A stretch of DNA of 64,000 nucleotides from Streptosporangium sandarakinum. GTDB lineage: Bacteria > Actinomycetota > Actinomycetes > Streptosporangiales > Streptosporangiaceae. Positions 45,498-55,643 of this stretch are shown piece after piece. The notes under the pieces are model-generated. The model saw only the letters and a list, made by a program, of their open reading frames with translations, made no database searches and was not told where the DNA came from. The first letter of the stretch is position 1, and the number at the start of each line of letters is the position of its first letter. The stretch covers positions 1,426,001 to 1,490,000 of the forward strand of contig NZ_JACCCO010000001.1 in NCBI RefSeq assembly GCF_013409935.1. Direction: 5' to 3'. Both the position numbers and the translations under genes were made by a program.

Positions 45498-46559
45498 TCA
45501 CGATCTTCCTCGGGGACGCTTGGCCACGCCCTTGATCGGCTGCGGCGCGCTCTGCCGCTGCGACTCGTCGTAGCGGCCGTAGGCGTCGACGATGTCGCTC
45601 ACCAGCCTGTGCCGGACCACGTCGGCGCTGGTCAGCCTGCTGAAATGGATGTCGGGGATACCGTCGAGGATGTCCTGCACCACCCGCAGGCCGCTCTGGG
45701 TGCCGCCCGGCAGGTCGACCTGGGTGACGTCACCGGTGACGACGATCTTGGAGTTGAAGCCCAGGCGGGTCAGGAACATCTTCATCTGCTCTGGCGAGGT
45801 GTTCTGCGCCTCGTCCAGGATGATGTAGGCGTCGTTGAGCGTACGGCCGCGCATGTAGGCCAGCGGGGCGACCTCGATCGTGCCGGCCGCCATCAGCCGG
45901 GGGATCGACTCGGGGTCGAGCATGTCGTGCAGCGCGTCGTACAGCGGGCGCAGGTAGGGGTCGATCTTCTCGTACAGGGTGCCGGGCAGGAAGCCCAGCC
46001 GCTCCCCCGCCTCGACCGCCGGACGGGTGAGGATGATCCGGTTGACCTTCTTCTCCTGCAGGGCCCGCACGGCCTTGGCCATCGCGAGGTAGGTCTTGCC
46101 GGTGCCCGCCGGGCCGATGCCGAAGACGATGGTGTGCCTGTCGATCGCGTCGACGTACCGCTTCTGGTTCACCGTCTTCGGGCGGATGGTCCGGCCCCTG
46201 GAGGAGATGATGTCGAGGGAGAGCACCTCCGCGGGGCGCTCGGAGGTCATCCGCAGCATCGCGATGCTGCGCTCCACAGCGTCCGCCGTGAGCTCGGCGC
46301 CGCCGCGGACGAGCTCGGTGAGCTCCTCGAAGAGGCGCACGACGGTGCCGCTCTCCTCCGGGCTGCCGGTGATGGTGATCTCGTTGCCCCGGACGTGGAT
46401 GTCGGCCCGGAAGGCTCCCTCGATGACCCGCAACAGCTCGTCACCCGAGCCCAGCAGGCTGACCATCGAGTGCTCGTCCGGAATCACCACCTTCGCCTGG
46501 GTGCGCCCGGGGGTCTTCGACCGCGGCGACGTTCTGTTGGAATCGTTTGTCTCGGACAT
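45498..46559 (-). CDS. PhoH-family ATPase
   Basis: A 353-residue protein with a KH-like N-terminal region and the PhoH ATPase core: Walker [12 protein letters not shown] (about residue 148-158), Walker B IILDEAQN, and [13 protein letters not shown]. It is the predicted RNA helicase/ATPase partner of YbeY, and the gene order phoH-ybeY supports this. The N-terminal tail is Ser/Thr/Arg-rich. ATG 46559 opens the operon. Confidence 0.94.
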   Translation of the reverse strand: MSETNDSNRTSPRSKTPGRTQAKVVIPDEHSMVSLLGSGDELLRVIEGAFRADIHVRGNEITITGSPEESGTVVRLFEELTELVRGGAELTADAVERSIAMLRMTSERPAEVLSLDIISSRGRTIRPKTVNQKRYVDAIDRHTIVFGIGPAGTGKTYLAMAKAVRALQEKKVNRIILTRPAVEAGERLGFLPGTLYEKIDPYLRPLYDALHDMLDPESIPRLMAAGTIEVAPLAYMRGRTLNDAYIILDEAQNTSPEQMKMFLTRLGFNSKIVVTGDVTQVDLPGGTQSGLRVVQDILDGIPDIHFSRLTSADVVRHRLVSDIVDAYGRYDESQRQSAPQPIKGVAKRPRGRS

Positions 46560-46651
46560 AGGCGGGCCTTTCGGCCTGTTCGCCTCCAGATATCGGAGTG
46601 TGACTTCTACGCCATGGTATCCGCGATGGACCCCGTGACGCCTCCCGGTTG

Positions 46652-47005
46652 TCAGCCGGGCGGCCAGTTCAGGCCGCGCCCGCCGAGCACGTGTCCGTGC
46701 ACGTGGAAGACGGTCTGACCGGCGCCGGGGCCGGTGTTGAAGACCAGCCGGTAGCCGGACTCGACGATCCCCTCCTGCTCGGCGACCTCGTGGGCCGCCC
46801 TGATCACCTCGTCGGTGAGCCCGTCGTCGGCGGCGGCCAGGGCCGCGGCGGTGGGGTAGTGGTCCTTCGGCACCACCAGAACGTGGGTCGGCGCCTGCGG
46901 ATTGACGTCACGGAAGGCCAGCGTGCGGTCGGTCTCGTGAACGATCCGCGCGGGGATCTCCTTGGCCACGATCCTGCAGAACAGGCAGTCGGCTTCACTC
47001 ACCAT
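46652..47005 (-). CDS. HIT-family hydrolase (HINT-like)
   Basis: A 117-residue histidine-triad nucleotide phosphoramidase-type protein. CLFCRIVAKEIPARIV at the N-terminus and HVHGHVLGGRGLNWPPG (HxHxH triad) at the C-terminus are complete. It normally hydrolyses adenosine phosphoramidates or AMP-lysine adducts. It is divergent from the ECF sigma gene. Confidence 0.95.
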   Translation of the reverse strand: MVSEADCLFCRIVAKEIPARIVHETDRTLAFRDVNPQAPTHVLVVPKDHYPTAAALAAADDGLTDEVIRAAHEVAEQEGIVESGYRLVFNTGPGAGQTVFHVHGHVLGGRGLNWPPG

Positions 47006-47162
47006 GCGGGCACCCTATCCGGTCCGGGCGTTGCCAATCGGTGATGGTCCATCCCCGGCGCGGAAAGATCCACACGGATATGGTGGATGTGCGAAACTTC
47101 AACAACTACAGACCATTGCGATTCGCACGACATGGCCGCCGGGCCGAGGACACGACTGGGTC

Positions 47163-47768
47163 ATGCCCCCTAATGAACCGGAAGAGCGTAAACCCTCTGG
47201 GAAGGCCGAGCGTCCCACTGATGTGACCACCGAGACCCTCCTGGCCGACAGGTCGCTCGGGGCGGTGCCCGTCGGCTGGGACGCCGACATGGCCGTGACC
47301 GCGCTCTACAGCGCGCACTATCGGTCGCTCGTGCGTCTCGCTGTTCTGCTCGTCCGCGATGTGGCAACCGCGGAGGAGGTCGTGCAGGACGCGTTCGTCG
47401 CCATCCACGGCGCCTGGCGCCGTTTGCGCGACACCGACAAGGCACTCGCCTACCTGCGCCAATCGGTCGTCAACCGATCTCGTTCGGTGCTGCGGCACCG
47501 GGCGGTCGTGGAGAAGTACGCCCCCAAGGGCATGCCGGACGCGCCGAGCGCCGAGAACGGCGCGATCGGCGAGTTCGAGCGCTCCGCCGTCATCGAGGCG
47601 CTGCGCGCCCTGCCCGCCCGGCAGCGCGAGGCACTGGTCCTGCGCTATTACGGCGACCTGTCCGAGGCACAGATCGCCGACGCGATGGGAATCAGCAAAG
47701 GCGCGGTCAAGAGCCACACGGCTCGCGGCATGGCCGCCCTACGAACCACACTGGAGCAACTGTCATGA
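47163..47768 (+). CDS. ECF RNA polymerase sigma factor
   Basis: A 201-residue sigma factor of the SigE-like subgroup. Region 2 is LYSAHYRSLVRLAVLLVRDVATAEEVVQDAFVAIHGAWRRL and region 4 LPARQREALVLRYYGDLSEAQIADAMGISKGAVKSHTARGMAAL. ATG 47163 is the first in-frame Met in keeping with family length. It overlaps the next gene by 4 nt (ATGA), typical of a sigma/anti-sigma pair, and is divergent from the HIT gene. Confidence 0.92.
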   Translation: MPPNEPEERKPSGKAERPTDVTTETLLADRSLGAVPVGWDADMAVTALYSAHYRSLVRLAVLLVRDVATAEEVVQDAFVAIHGAWRRLRDTDKALAYLRQSVVNRSRSVLRHRAVVEKYAPKGMPDAPSAENGAIGEFERSAVIEALRALPARQREALVLRYYGDLSEAQIADAMGISKGAVKSHTARGMAALRTTLEQLS

Positions 47769-48418
47769 CCGAGTCCCCCGATGAGTACGGCGAGCTGCTG
47801 CGCCGTGCCCTCAACGCGGAGGCGAACTCGGTCGTTCCCTCCCCCGACGGACTGGAGATCATCCGGGCCCGGATCGAGCGTCGCGGGCTCCGCGGACTCC
47901 GCGGGCTGGTGTGGTGGCGCGCCGGCGCCTCCGTCGCTGGAGCGGTCCTTGTCGCGGCGACCGTCGTGATGATGGTCCCCCAGCTGCGCGAGCAGGTGAT
48001 CCAGGAGGTCTACAGCGGCGAGGTGAACTTCACCCAGTCCACCGCGCCCGACATGTCGGCCACCTCGCGCCCGCCGGCGAACAACGACAACCGGGTCCCG
48101 GTCGTCCCCAGGACGTCCAGCGCCCCGCCCCCGCCGGAGCCGACCGAGCGTTCCAGGAGCACGGCGCCGAGCGTGAAGGCGACCCCCACGCCCAAGGCGA
48201 CCCCCACGCCGGAGCCCACCCCGTCGGACGGCTGCCCCACGACGCCCGCGGACGACACGGCGCCCGGCGACGTCTCCGAGGAGTGCCCGGCCACGCCGAC
48301 CGCGGAGCCCGAGCCCACCGGCCAGTCCGAGAGCCCGTGCCCGCCGTCCGGCTGCCCCCAGCCGGACGAGCAGCCTCCCACGCCGAGCGAGGGCGCGCCC
48401 ACCCCGGTGAGCCACTGA
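47765..48418 (+). CDS. single-pass membrane protein co-translated with the sigma factor (putative anti-sigma)
   Basis: A 217-residue protein. A cytoplasmic N-terminal part (1-55) is followed by one hydrophobic helix (WWRAGASVAGAVLVAATVVMMV, about residue 50-70), then a long extracellular Pro/Thr/Ser/Glu-rich region with four cysteines. No zinc-binding HxxxCxxC anti-sigma motif is present. The ATGA overlap with the ECF gene suggests it regulates the sigma factor, but direct evidence is only positional. Confidence 0.65.
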   Translation: MTESPDEYGELLRRALNAEANSVVPSPDGLEIIRARIERRGLRGLRGLVWWRAGASVAGAVLVAATVVMMVPQLREQVIQEVYSGEVNFTQSTAPDMSATSRPPANNDNRVPVVPRTSSAPPPPEPTERSRSTAPSVKATPTPKATPTPEPTPSDGCPTTPADDTAPGDVSEECPATPTAEPEPTGQSESPCPPSGCPQPDEQPPTPSEGAPTPVSH

Positions 48419-48441
48419 CCGGCGGCGATCCGCCGCCGGTC
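48417..48441. terminator. 10-bp hairpin between convergent genes
   Basis: GACCGGCGGC (48417-48426) and GCCGCCGGTC (48432-48441), loop GATCC. The left arm begins at the stop codon of the putative anti-sigma gene and the structure ends at the rsmE stop region. Confidence 0.6.
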
Positions 48442-48443
48442 GC

Positions 48444-49175
48444 CTACCAGCGGCCGGTGCGCGCCTGGAGCACCGCCACGGCCGCGACCCCGGCCGTCGA
48501 GGTGCGCAGCACCGTCGGCCCGAGCAGCGCCGGCGCGGCCCCGGCGGCGCGGAAGGCGGCGATCTCCTCCTCGGAGACCCCGCCCTCGGGGCCGACGACC
48601 ACCACGATGTCCCCGTCGGCCGGCAGCGGAAGGCCGGACAGCGGCGAAGCGGCCTCCTCGTGCAGCACGACGCCCAGCGCCGCCGCCGACAGCAGGGCGG
48701 CGACCTCGGCGGTCCTCGCCAGGTCGGTCACCTCGGGCAGGTGGAAGCGGCGCGACTGCTTGGCCGCCTCCCGCGCCGTGGACCGCCAGCGGGCCAGCGA
48801 CCTGGCCGCCCGCTCCCCCTTCCACTGGGTGACGCAGCGGGCCGCGGCCCAGGGCACGATCACGTCCACCCCGGCCTCGGTCATCATCTCCACGGCCAGC
48901 TCGCCCCGGTCGCCCTTGGGCAGGCCCTGGACGACGACCAGGCGGGGACGCGGCGCGGGCACCTCGTAGCGGCGCAGCACCCGCACCCGCAGGGAGTCCT
49001 TGCCGGCGTCGTCCACCACGCACTCGGCCACGGCGCCCGCGCCGTCGGTCAGGTCGAGCCGCTCCCCGGCGCGCAGCCGCCGTACGGCGGCCGCGTGCCG
49101 GCCCTCAGGACCGGCGAGCGTGAACCCCTCCCGGCTCAGGTCGGCCGGGTCGGCCAGGAAGACCGGCGCCGTCAT
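48444..49175 (-). CDS. rsmE: 16S rRNA (uracil-1498-N3)-methyltransferase
   Basis: A 243-residue SPOUT (trefoil-knot) methyltransferase with a PUA-like N-terminal region and the knot motif VVVGPEGGVSEEEIAAFRAAG, followed by LGPTVLRTSTAGVAAV. SAM-binding GPEGG is complete. It is 57 nt downstream of dnaJ, as in other actinobacteria. Confidence 0.95.
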   Translation of the reverse strand: MTAPVFLADPADLSREGFTLAGPEGRHAAAVRRLRAGERLDLTDGAGAVAECVVDDAGKDSLRVRVLRRYEVPAPRPRLVVVQGLPKGDRGELAVEMMTEAGVDVIVPWAAARCVTQWKGERAARSLARWRSTAREAAKQSRRFHLPEVTDLARTAEVAALLSAAALGVVLHEEAASPLSGLPLPADGDIVVVVGPEGGVSEEEIAAFRAAGAAPALLGPTVLRTSTAGVAAVAVLQARTGRW

Positions 49176-49232
49176 GCGGCGGCGGGGACGCCGCGGCGGG
49201 CCCGGGACGCGCCGCCCGCGCCCCGCCGAGGG

Positions 49233-50375
49233 TCAGCGGCCATTGAAGGCGTCCCGCAGGCGGGAGAAGAAGCCCTGCTGGCCCGGGGCGAACTTGCCGG
49301 GCGGGCGCTCCTCGCCGCGCAGCCTGGCCAGCTCGCGCAGCAGCTCCTCCTGGGCGGGGTCGAGCTTGGCGGGGGTCTCGACGTTGACGTGGACCAGCAG
49401 GTCGCCGCGGCCGGTCTCGTTGAGCCGCTGGACGCCGCGGCCGTAGAGCGGGATCGTCTGACCGGACTGGGTGCCGGGCCGGATGTCCAGCTCCTCGGCG
49501 CCGTCGAGGGTCTCCATGACCAGGATGGTGCCGAGCGCGGCGGCGGTCATCGGGATCTGCACGGTGCAGTGCAGGTCGTCGCCTCGCCGCTCGAAGACAT
49601 CGTGCGGGCGCTCGACGATCTCCAGGAACAGGTCGCCGGGCGGGCCGCCGCCGGGGCCGACCTCGCCCTCGCCGGCGAGCTGGATATGGGTGCCGTCCTC
49701 CACGCCCGCGGGGATGCGGACCTTGATGGTCCGCCGGGTGCGGACCCGGCCGTCGCCGGAGCACTCCTGGCAGGGGTTGCGGATGATCGAGCCGAAGCCG
49801 CCGCACTGGGGGCAGGGCCGGGACGTCATGACCTGGCCGAGGAAGGACCTGGTGACCTGGGAGACCTCGCCGCGGCCGTGGCACATGTCGCAGGTGTCGG
49901 GGTGGGTGCCGGGCGCGGCGCCCGCACCCGAGCAGACCTCGCAGAGCACGGCGGTGTCGACGACCAGCTCACGGGTGGTGCCGAAGGCCGCCTCGCGCAG
50001 GTCCAGCTCCACCCGGATGGTGGCGTTGCGGCCCCGGCGGGCGCGCGAGCGCGGCCCGCGACCGCCGCCGCCGGCCGCCGCGCCGAAGAAGGCGTCCATG
50101 ATGTCGCTGAACGGGAAACCCGCGCCGAAGCCCCCGGCGCCCGCGCCCCCGCCGGGAGCGAACGGGTCGGCACCCATGTCGTACATCTGCCGCTTGCTGG
50201 GATCGGACAGGACCTCGTAGGCCTGCGTGATCTCCTTGAACCTCTCCTGCGTCTCAGGATCGGGGTTCACGTCGGGGTGCAGCTCGCGCGCCAGCCTGCG
50301 GTAGGCCTTCTTGATCTCCTCCGCACTGGCGTCACGGCGTACCCCGAGGGTGCCGTAGTAGTCGCTCTTAGCCAC
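49233..50375 (-). CDS. dnaJ: chaperone DnaJ (second actinobacterial copy type)
   Basis: A 380-residue Hsp40. The J domain has HPDVNPD (residues about 33-39), then a Gly/Phe region, then four zinc repeats ([32 protein letters not shown]) and the substrate-binding C-terminal domain. It follows hrcA by 12 nt on the same strand and is therefore in the CIRCE-controlled operon. Confidence 0.95.
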   Translation of the reverse strand: MAKSDYYGTLGVRRDASAEEIKKAYRRLARELHPDVNPDPETQERFKEITQAYEVLSDPSKRQMYDMGADPFAPGGGAGAGGFGAGFPFSDIMDAFFGAAAGGGGRGPRSRARRGRNATIRVELDLREAAFGTTRELVVDTAVLCEVCSGAGAAPGTHPDTCDMCHGRGEVSQVTRSFLGQVMTSRPCPQCGGFGSIIRNPCQECSGDGRVRTRRTIKVRIPAGVEDGTHIQLAGEGEVGPGGGPPGDLFLEIVERPHDVFERRGDDLHCTVQIPMTAAALGTILVMETLDGAEELDIRPGTQSGQTIPLYGRGVQRLNETGRGDLLVHVNVETPAKLDPAQEELLRELARLRGEERPPGKFAPGQQGFFSRLRDAFNGR

Positions 50376-50387
50376 TTAGTTGACCTC

Positions 50388-51401
50388 TTAGGATGCAGCC
50401 AGGATCTGGCTGACGTAGCGTGCCACCGCGCGCACCGCGCCCATCGTGACCGGGTAGTCCATTCGCGTCGGGCCCAGCACGCCGAGCCTGGCCAGTTGCT
50501 TGTCCCCCGAACCGTACCCGGCGACGACGATGGACGTGCCCTGGAGACCGGTGTAGGGGTTCTCCGAGCCGATCCGCACCGTCAGCGCCGACAGGTCCGA
50601 GGTTTCTCCGAGCAGGCGCATCAGCACGACCTGCTCCTCCAGGGCCTCCAGCACGTCGCGGAGGCCGACGCTGAGGTCGGCTCCCGCGAGGTTGGCCGCC
50701 CCGGCGAAGACGATCTTCTCATCATGCCGCTCGACCAGCGACTCCAGCAGCACCGACAGGATCGTGGCGGCGAGCGGGCGGTCCTCGGCCGGGAGCCGCG
50801 AGGGCAGGTCGGCCACCCTGTCGGGGACCTCGGTCAGCCCGCAGCCGTCGAGGGAGGCGTTGAGGGTCGCGCGCAGGTGCGCGACGCGGGTCTCGTCGAC
50901 CACCTCGGGCAGCTCGACGACGCGCTGCTCGACCCGGCCGGTGTTGGTGATGAGGACGAACATCAGCCGGCGCTCGCTCAGCGGGACCAGCTCGACGTGC
51001 CGGACCGTGGAGTGCGTCAGCGTGGGGTACTGCACCACGGCGACCTGGCGGGTGAGCTGCGCCAGCAGCCGCACCGTGCGGGTCACGACGTCGTCGATGT
51101 CCACCGCGCCGGCGAGGAAGCTCTCGATCGCTCTCCGCTCCGCGCCCGACAACGGCTTGACCTGGGAGAGCCGGTCGACGAACAGCCGGTAGCCCTTGTC
51201 GGTGGGCACCCGCCCCGCGCTGGTGTGCGGCTGGGCGATGTATCCCTGCTCCTCCAGCACCGCCATGTCGTTGCGGATGGTGGCGGGCGAGACGCCGAGG
51301 TTGTGCCGCTCGGCGAGCGCCTTCGACCCCACCGGCTCGTTGGTGGACACGTAGTCCTCGACGATGGCCCGAAGCACCGCAAGCCTGCGGTCATCGACCA
51401 A
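50388..51401 (-). CDS. hrcA: heat-inducible transcription repressor HrcA
   Basis: A 337-residue repressor of the dnaJ operon. The DNA-binding domain is [17 protein letters not shown]...[36 protein letters not shown] chose TTG 51401 because AAGGAGG lies 6 nt upstream; the alternative GTG 51410 directly abuts the Shine-Dalgarno and is less plausible. It binds the CIRCE element at 51435. Confidence 0.93.
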   Translation of the reverse strand: MVDDRRLAVLRAIVEDYVSTNEPVGSKALAERHNLGVSPATIRNDMAVLEEQGYIAQPHTSAGRVPTDKGYRLFVDRLSQVKPLSGAERRAIESFLAGAVDIDDVVTRTVRLLAQLTRQVAVVQYPTLTHSTVRHVELVPLSERRLMFVLITNTGRVEQRVVELPEVVDETRVAHLRATLNASLDGCGLTEVPDRVADLPSRLPAEDRPLAATILSVLLESLVERHDEKIVFAGAANLAGADLSVGLRDVLEALEEQVVLMRLLGETSDLSALTVRIGSENPYTGLQGTSIVVAGYGSGDKQLARLGVLGPTRMDYPVTMGAVRAVARYVSQILAAS

Positions 51402-51434
51402 CGTGCTCACCTCCTTGCCCTGCGCCGAACCGGG

Positions 51435-51461
51435 AACGCGGAGTCTGGCACTCTGTGTTCC
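51435..51461. promoter_or_regulatory. CIRCE element (HrcA operator)
   Basis: CTGGCACTC-N9-GAGTGCCAA matches the consensus TTAGCACTC-N9-GAGTGCTAA at most positions. It is located 34 bp upstream of the hrcA start on its 5' side. Confidence 0.92.
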
Positions 51462-51561
51462 CGAGTGCCAAGTGTACGGCTCTTGCCGACGGGGTGCGAT
51501 AAGGCGACGGCCCTTTGCTAGCGTCCCCTTGATCGGCGAGGTGCGAGGAGGTGCGGCCGGC

Positions 51562-52377
51562 GTGTACGAGCGCGACGTGCTGGCGGGTGACTGGCGGCGT
51601 CCGGGCAGGGGGACGATCCCGCAGGTCCCCGCCGAGATCGACCTGGTCGTGGAGGACGCCGACGGCGGCTTCTGCGGCGCCGTGGTGGCCTGCGACAAGG
51701 AGGCCGTCACCCTGGAGGACCGTTTCGGGCGGCGGCGCGTGTTCCCGCTGGAGCCGGCCGCGTTCCTGCTGGAGGGCCGGGTCGTGACCCTGGTACGGCC
51801 GGCCGCCGCGCCCCGCGCCCCGCGGCGCAGCGCCTCCGGCTCCGTCGCCGTGGAGGGCCTGCGCGCCCGGGTGGCCAGGGAGAGCCGGATCTACGTCGAG
51901 GGCGTGCACGACGCCGCGCTGGTGGAGAAGGTCTGGGGCCACGACCTGCGCGTCGAGGGCGTGGTGGTGGAGTACCTCGAAGGGGTGGATCACCTGCCGG
52001 AGATCGTCGAGGAGTTCGGGCCGGGCCCGGAGCGCCGCCTGGGCGTGCTGGTCGACCACCTGGTCGCCGGATCCAAGGAGAGCCGGATCGCCGACCGGGT
52101 GGCCTCGCCGTACGTGCTGGTCGTCGGGCACCCGTTCGTGGACGTCTGGCAGGCGGTCAAGCCGTCGGTGCTGGGCATCGGCGCCTGGCCGCGGGTGCCG
52201 CGCGGCGTGCCGTGGAAGGAGGGGGTCATCGCCGCCCTGGGCTGGGACCTCGCCCCGGCCGACGCCTGGCGGCGCATCCTCGGCTCGGTCACCACCTACG
52301 CCGACCTGGAGCCGGAGCTCCTCGGCCCGGTCGAGCGGCTCATCGACTTCGTGACCGTCCCGCAGGAGGACGGCTGA
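51562..52377 (+). CDS. DUF3097 family protein
   Basis: A 271-residue protein from GTG 51562 ([17 protein letters not shown]), with GAGGAG 11 nt upstream. The family patterns are [60 protein letters not shown] and [19 protein letters not shown] is reminiscent of a TOPRIM-type acidic motif. It is found throughout actinobacteria beside hrcA; biochemical role unknown. Confidence 0.85.
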   Translation: MYERDVLAGDWRRPGRGTIPQVPAEIDLVVEDADGGFCGAVVACDKEAVTLEDRFGRRRVFPLEPAAFLLEGRVVTLVRPAAAPRAPRRSASGSVAVEGLRARVARESRIYVEGVHDAALVEKVWGHDLRVEGVVVEYLEGVDHLPEIVEEFGPGPERRLGVLVDHLVAGSKESRIADRVASPYVLVVGHPFVDVWQAVKPSVLGIGAWPRVPRGVPWKEGVIAALGWDLAPADAWRRILGSVTTYADLEPELLGPVERLIDFVTVPQEDG

Positions 52378-52395
52378 GACCGGTGGCCGGCGCGG

Positions 52396-53607
52396 TCAGG
52401 TGAGGTCGCGGACCAGGGCGTCGGCCAGCAGCCGGCCGCGCAGCGTCAGCACCGCCCGGCCCGCCTTGAACGGCTCGACCTCCAGCAGCCCGTCGGCCAG
52501 TGCCCGGGCGACCACCGGCGGCCGCTCGATCTCCGCCAGGGGGAAGCCCTGGGCGAGCCGCAGCTCCAGCATCAGCCGCTCGACCGTCCGGTCCTCGGCC
52601 GACAGCACCTCGCGGGCGTGGGCGGGCGAGACGCCCTCGGCCAGGCGGCGGGCGTAGGCGGCCGGGTGCTTGACGTTCCACCAGCGGGTGCCGCCCACGT
52701 GGCTGTGCGCGCCGGGACCGACGCCCCACCAGTCGCCGCCCGTCCAGTAGAGGAGGTTGTGCCGGCAGCGCGCGGCCTCCGAGGTCGCCCAGTTGGACAC
52801 CTCGTACCAGCCGAAGCCCGCCTCGGCGAGCATGGCGTCGGCGATGAGGTAGCGGTCGGCGGCCACGTCGTCGTCGGGCATCGGCAGCTCGCCGCGCCTG
52901 ATCCTGGCCGCCAGGCGGGTGCCGTCCTCCACGATCAGCGAGTAGGCCGACACGTGGTCGGGCCCCGCCTCGATCGCCGCGGCCAGCGAGTCCCGCCAGT
53001 CGTCGTCGCTCTCGCCGGGCGTGCCGTAGATCAGGTCGAGGTTGACGTGGCCGAACCCGGCCTCCCTGGCCTCTCGTACGGCGTGCGCCGCCCGGCCCGG
53101 GGTGTGGCGGCGCTCCAGCACCCGCAGCACGTGCTCGCGGGCGCTCTGCATGCCGAAGCTCACCCGGGTGAACCCTCCATCGCGCAGCCCGGCGAGGTAG
53201 GCCGGGTCCACCGACTCGGGGTTGGCCTCGGTGGTCACCTCGGCGCCGGGGGCGAGCCCGAACTCCTCGTCGATCGCGCCGAGGATGCGGACCAGGTCGG
53301 CCGCGGGCAGCAGGGTGGGGGTGCCGCCTCCGAAGAACACCGTCTCGACCGGCAGGTCCGCGTCGCCGAGGACGGCCCGCGCCCGCCGCACCTCCGCGAC
53401 GGCGGTCGCGGCGTAGTCGGCGTGCGAGGCGCCGGGCCCCAGCTCGGAGGCGGTGTAGGTGTTGAAGTCGCAGTAGCCGCAGCGGGTCACGCAGAACGGC
53501 ACGTGGACGTAGAAGCCGAACGGCCGCTCACCGAGCCCGCGCAGCGCGCTGCCGGGGAGCCGGCCGGAGGCCGGTACGGGGTCGCCGTCGGGAAGTGTGG
53601 ATGGCAC
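52396..53607 (-). CDS. hemW: radical SAM heme chaperone HemW
   Basis: A 403-residue member of the coproporphyrinogen-oxidase-like family. The radical SAM cluster motif is CVTRCGYCDFNTY (about residue 38-50), followed by ETVFFGGGTPTLLPAADL and EANPESV. It probably inserts haem into respiratory enzymes rather than oxidising coproporphyrinogen, because the adjacent lepA-hemW-hrcA order fits HemW. It is convergent with the DUF3097 gene. Confidence 0.92.
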   Translation of the reverse strand: MPSTLPDGDPVPASGRLPGSALRGLGERPFGFYVHVPFCVTRCGYCDFNTYTASELGPGASHADYAATAVAEVRRARAVLGDADLPVETVFFGGGTPTLLPAADLVRILGAIDEEFGLAPGAEVTTEANPESVDPAYLAGLRDGGFTRVSFGMQSAREHVLRVLERRHTPGRAAHAVREAREAGFGHVNLDLIYGTPGESDDDWRDSLAAAIEAGPDHVSAYSLIVEDGTRLAARIRRGELPMPDDDVAADRYLIADAMLAEAGFGWYEVSNWATSEAARCRHNLLYWTGGDWWGVGPGAHSHVGGTRWWNVKHPAAYARRLAEGVSPAHAREVLSAEDRTVERLMLELRLAQGFPLAEIERPPVVARALADGLLEVEPFKAGRAVLTLRGRLLADALVRDLT

Positions 53608-53732
53608 GGGTCAAGTCTGCCGCCCCGGGACGGATGCCCGGTACCGCGCCCCCACCGCCCGGGCGGCCTCGTCGTACGCGCCGATCGCCGGGACCCCGCC
53701 CGCCGCTCCCCCGGCGGCGGGCGGCGGAGACC

Positions 53733-55613
53733 CTACTTCTTGGTCTTTTCGGAGGAGGACTCGGTGGACAGCGCGGCGACGAAGGCCTCCTGGGGGACCT
53801 CCACCCTGCCGACCATCTTCATCCGCTTCTTGCCTTCCTTCTGCTTCTCCAGCAGCTTGCGCTTACGGGAGATGTCGCCGCCGTAGCACTTGGCGAGGAC
53901 GTCCTTGCGGATGGCCCGGATGTTCTCGCGGGCGATGACCCGGGCGCCGATCGCGGCCTGGATCGGCACCTCGAACTGCTGCCTCGGGATGAGCTCACGC
54001 AGCTTCTTGGCCATCTCCACGCCGTAGCCGTACGCCTTGTCCTTGTGGACGATGGCGCTGAAGGCGTCGACGGCCTCGCCCTGGAGCAGGATGTCGACCT
54101 TCACCAGCTCGGCCTCCTGCTCGCCGTGCGGCTCGTAGTCGAGCGAGGCGTAGCCGCGGGTGCGGGACTTGAGCTGGTCGAAGAAGTCGAAGATGATCTC
54201 GCCGAGCGGCATGGTGTAGCGGATCTCGACGCGGTCCTCGGACAGGTAGTCCATGCCCTGCAGGGCGCCCCGGCGATTCTGGCAGAGCTCCATGATGGCG
54301 CCGATGAACTCCGACGGGACCAGCACGGTCGCCTTCGTCACCGGCTCGAAGACCTTGTCCACCTTGCCGGTGGGGAACTCCGAGGGGTTGGTGACGTCGA
54401 CCTCCTTGCCGTCCTCCATGATCACCCGGTAGACCACGTTGGGCGCGGTGGAGATGAGCGAGAGGTTGAACTCCCGCTCCAGGCGCTCACGGACGATCTC
54501 CATGTGGAGCAGGCCGAGGAAGCCGCAGCGGAAGCCGAAGCCCAGGGCGGCGGAGGTCTCCGGCTCGTAGACCAGGGCGGCGTCGTTGAGCTGGAGCTTG
54601 TCCAGGGCCTCGCGCAGCTCGGGGTAGTCGTCGCCGTCGATCGGGTACAGGCCGGAGAAGACCATCGGCTTGGGATGCTCGTAGCCGCCGAGCGGCTCGG
54701 TGGCGCCCTGGGCGGCCGACGTCACCGTGTCGCCGACCCGCGACTGGCGGACGTCCTTCACGCCGGTGATGAGGTAGCCCACCTCGCCGACGCCCAGGCC
54801 CTTCTCCGCGATCTTCGGCTCCGGCGAGATGACGCCGATCTCCAGCGTCTCGTGCGAGACGCCGGTGGACATCATCTGGATGCGCTCGCGCTTGCCCAGG
54901 TGGCCGTCCATGACGCGGACGTAGGTGACCACGCCGCGGTAGGTGTCGTAGACCGAGTCGAAGATCAGCGCGCGGGCGGCGGCGTCGGCGTCGCCGACCG
55001 GGGCCGGCACCTGCCGGACCACGTGGTCCAGCAGTTCCCGGACGCCCTCGCCGGTCTTGCCGGAGACCTTCAGCACGTCCTCCGGCTCGCAGCCGATGAG
55101 GTGGGCCAGCTCGGCGGCGTACTTCTCCGGCTGGGCGGCGGGCAGGTCGATCTTGTTGAGCACCGGGATGATCGTCAGGTCGGCGTTCATCGCCAGGTAG
55201 AGGTTGGCCAGCGTCTGCGCCTCGATGCCCTGCGCCGCGTCGACCAGCAGGATCGCGCCCTCGCACGCCTGCAGCGACCGGGAGACCTCGTAGGTGAAGT
55301 CGACGTGCCCCGGAGTGTCGATCATGTTGAGGACGTAGTCGGTCTCGCCGGCCTTCCACGGCAGCCGGACCGCCTGCGACTTGATGGTGATGCCGCGCTC
55401 GCGCTCGATGTCCATCCGGTCGAGGTACTGGGCGCGCATGGAGCGGTCGTCGACCACGCCGGTGATCTGCAGCATGCGGTCGGCAAGGGTGGACTTGCCG
55501 TGGTCGATGTGCGCGATGATGCAGAAATTGCGGATCACCGCGGGATCGGTCTGGCCAGGCTGAATGCGCACCGGTGTCCGTTTCGCAGTATTGACGAGAT
55601 CTACGGCTGGCAT
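53733..55613 (-). CDS. lepA: elongation factor 4 (LepA)
   Basis: A 626-residue translational GTPase that back-translocates stalled ribosomes. The GTPase motifs are [28 protein letters not shown] and VLNKIDLP. The C-terminal domain ends [42 protein letters not shown] 55613 is preceded by GGAAG and gives the family length; the longer frame crosses the neighbouring gene and is not coding. Confidence 0.96.
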   Translation of the reverse strand: MPAVDLVNTAKRTPVRIQPGQTDPAVIRNFCIIAHIDHGKSTLADRMLQITGVVDDRSMRAQYLDRMDIERERGITIKSQAVRLPWKAGETDYVLNMIDTPGHVDFTYEVSRSLQACEGAILLVDAAQGIEAQTLANLYLAMNADLTIIPVLNKIDLPAAQPEKYAAELAHLIGCEPEDVLKVSGKTGEGVRELLDHVVRQVPAPVGDADAAARALIFDSVYDTYRGVVTYVRVMDGHLGKRERIQMMSTGVSHETLEIGVISPEPKIAEKGLGVGEVGYLITGVKDVRQSRVGDTVTSAAQGATEPLGGYEHPKPMVFSGLYPIDGDDYPELREALDKLQLNDAALVYEPETSAALGFGFRCGFLGLLHMEIVRERLEREFNLSLISTAPNVVYRVIMEDGKEVDVTNPSEFPTGKVDKVFEPVTKATVLVPSEFIGAIMELCQNRRGALQGMDYLSEDRVEIRYTMPLGEIIFDFFDQLKSRTRGYASLDYEPHGEQEAELVKVDILLQGEAVDAFSAIVHKDKAYGYGVEMAKKLRELIPRQQFEVPIQAAIGARVIARENIRAIRKDVLAKCYGGDISRKRKLLEKQKEGKKRMKMVGRVEVPQEAFVAALSTESSSEKTKK

Positions 55614-55643
55614 CCCAGCCGTCTTCCATGGTGACATGTCCGG

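Noticed and set aside
48660-51521. 953-codon open frame on the plus strand
   Set aside because: It lies antisense to rsmE, dnaJ and hrcA, has the Gly/Ala/Arg/Val-rich composition of a GC-skew shadow, and no recognisable domain.
51402-51710. N-terminal extension of hrcA to 440 residues
   Set aside because: It would run through the CIRCE element and the promoter; TTG 51401 with AAGGAGG gives the normal family length.
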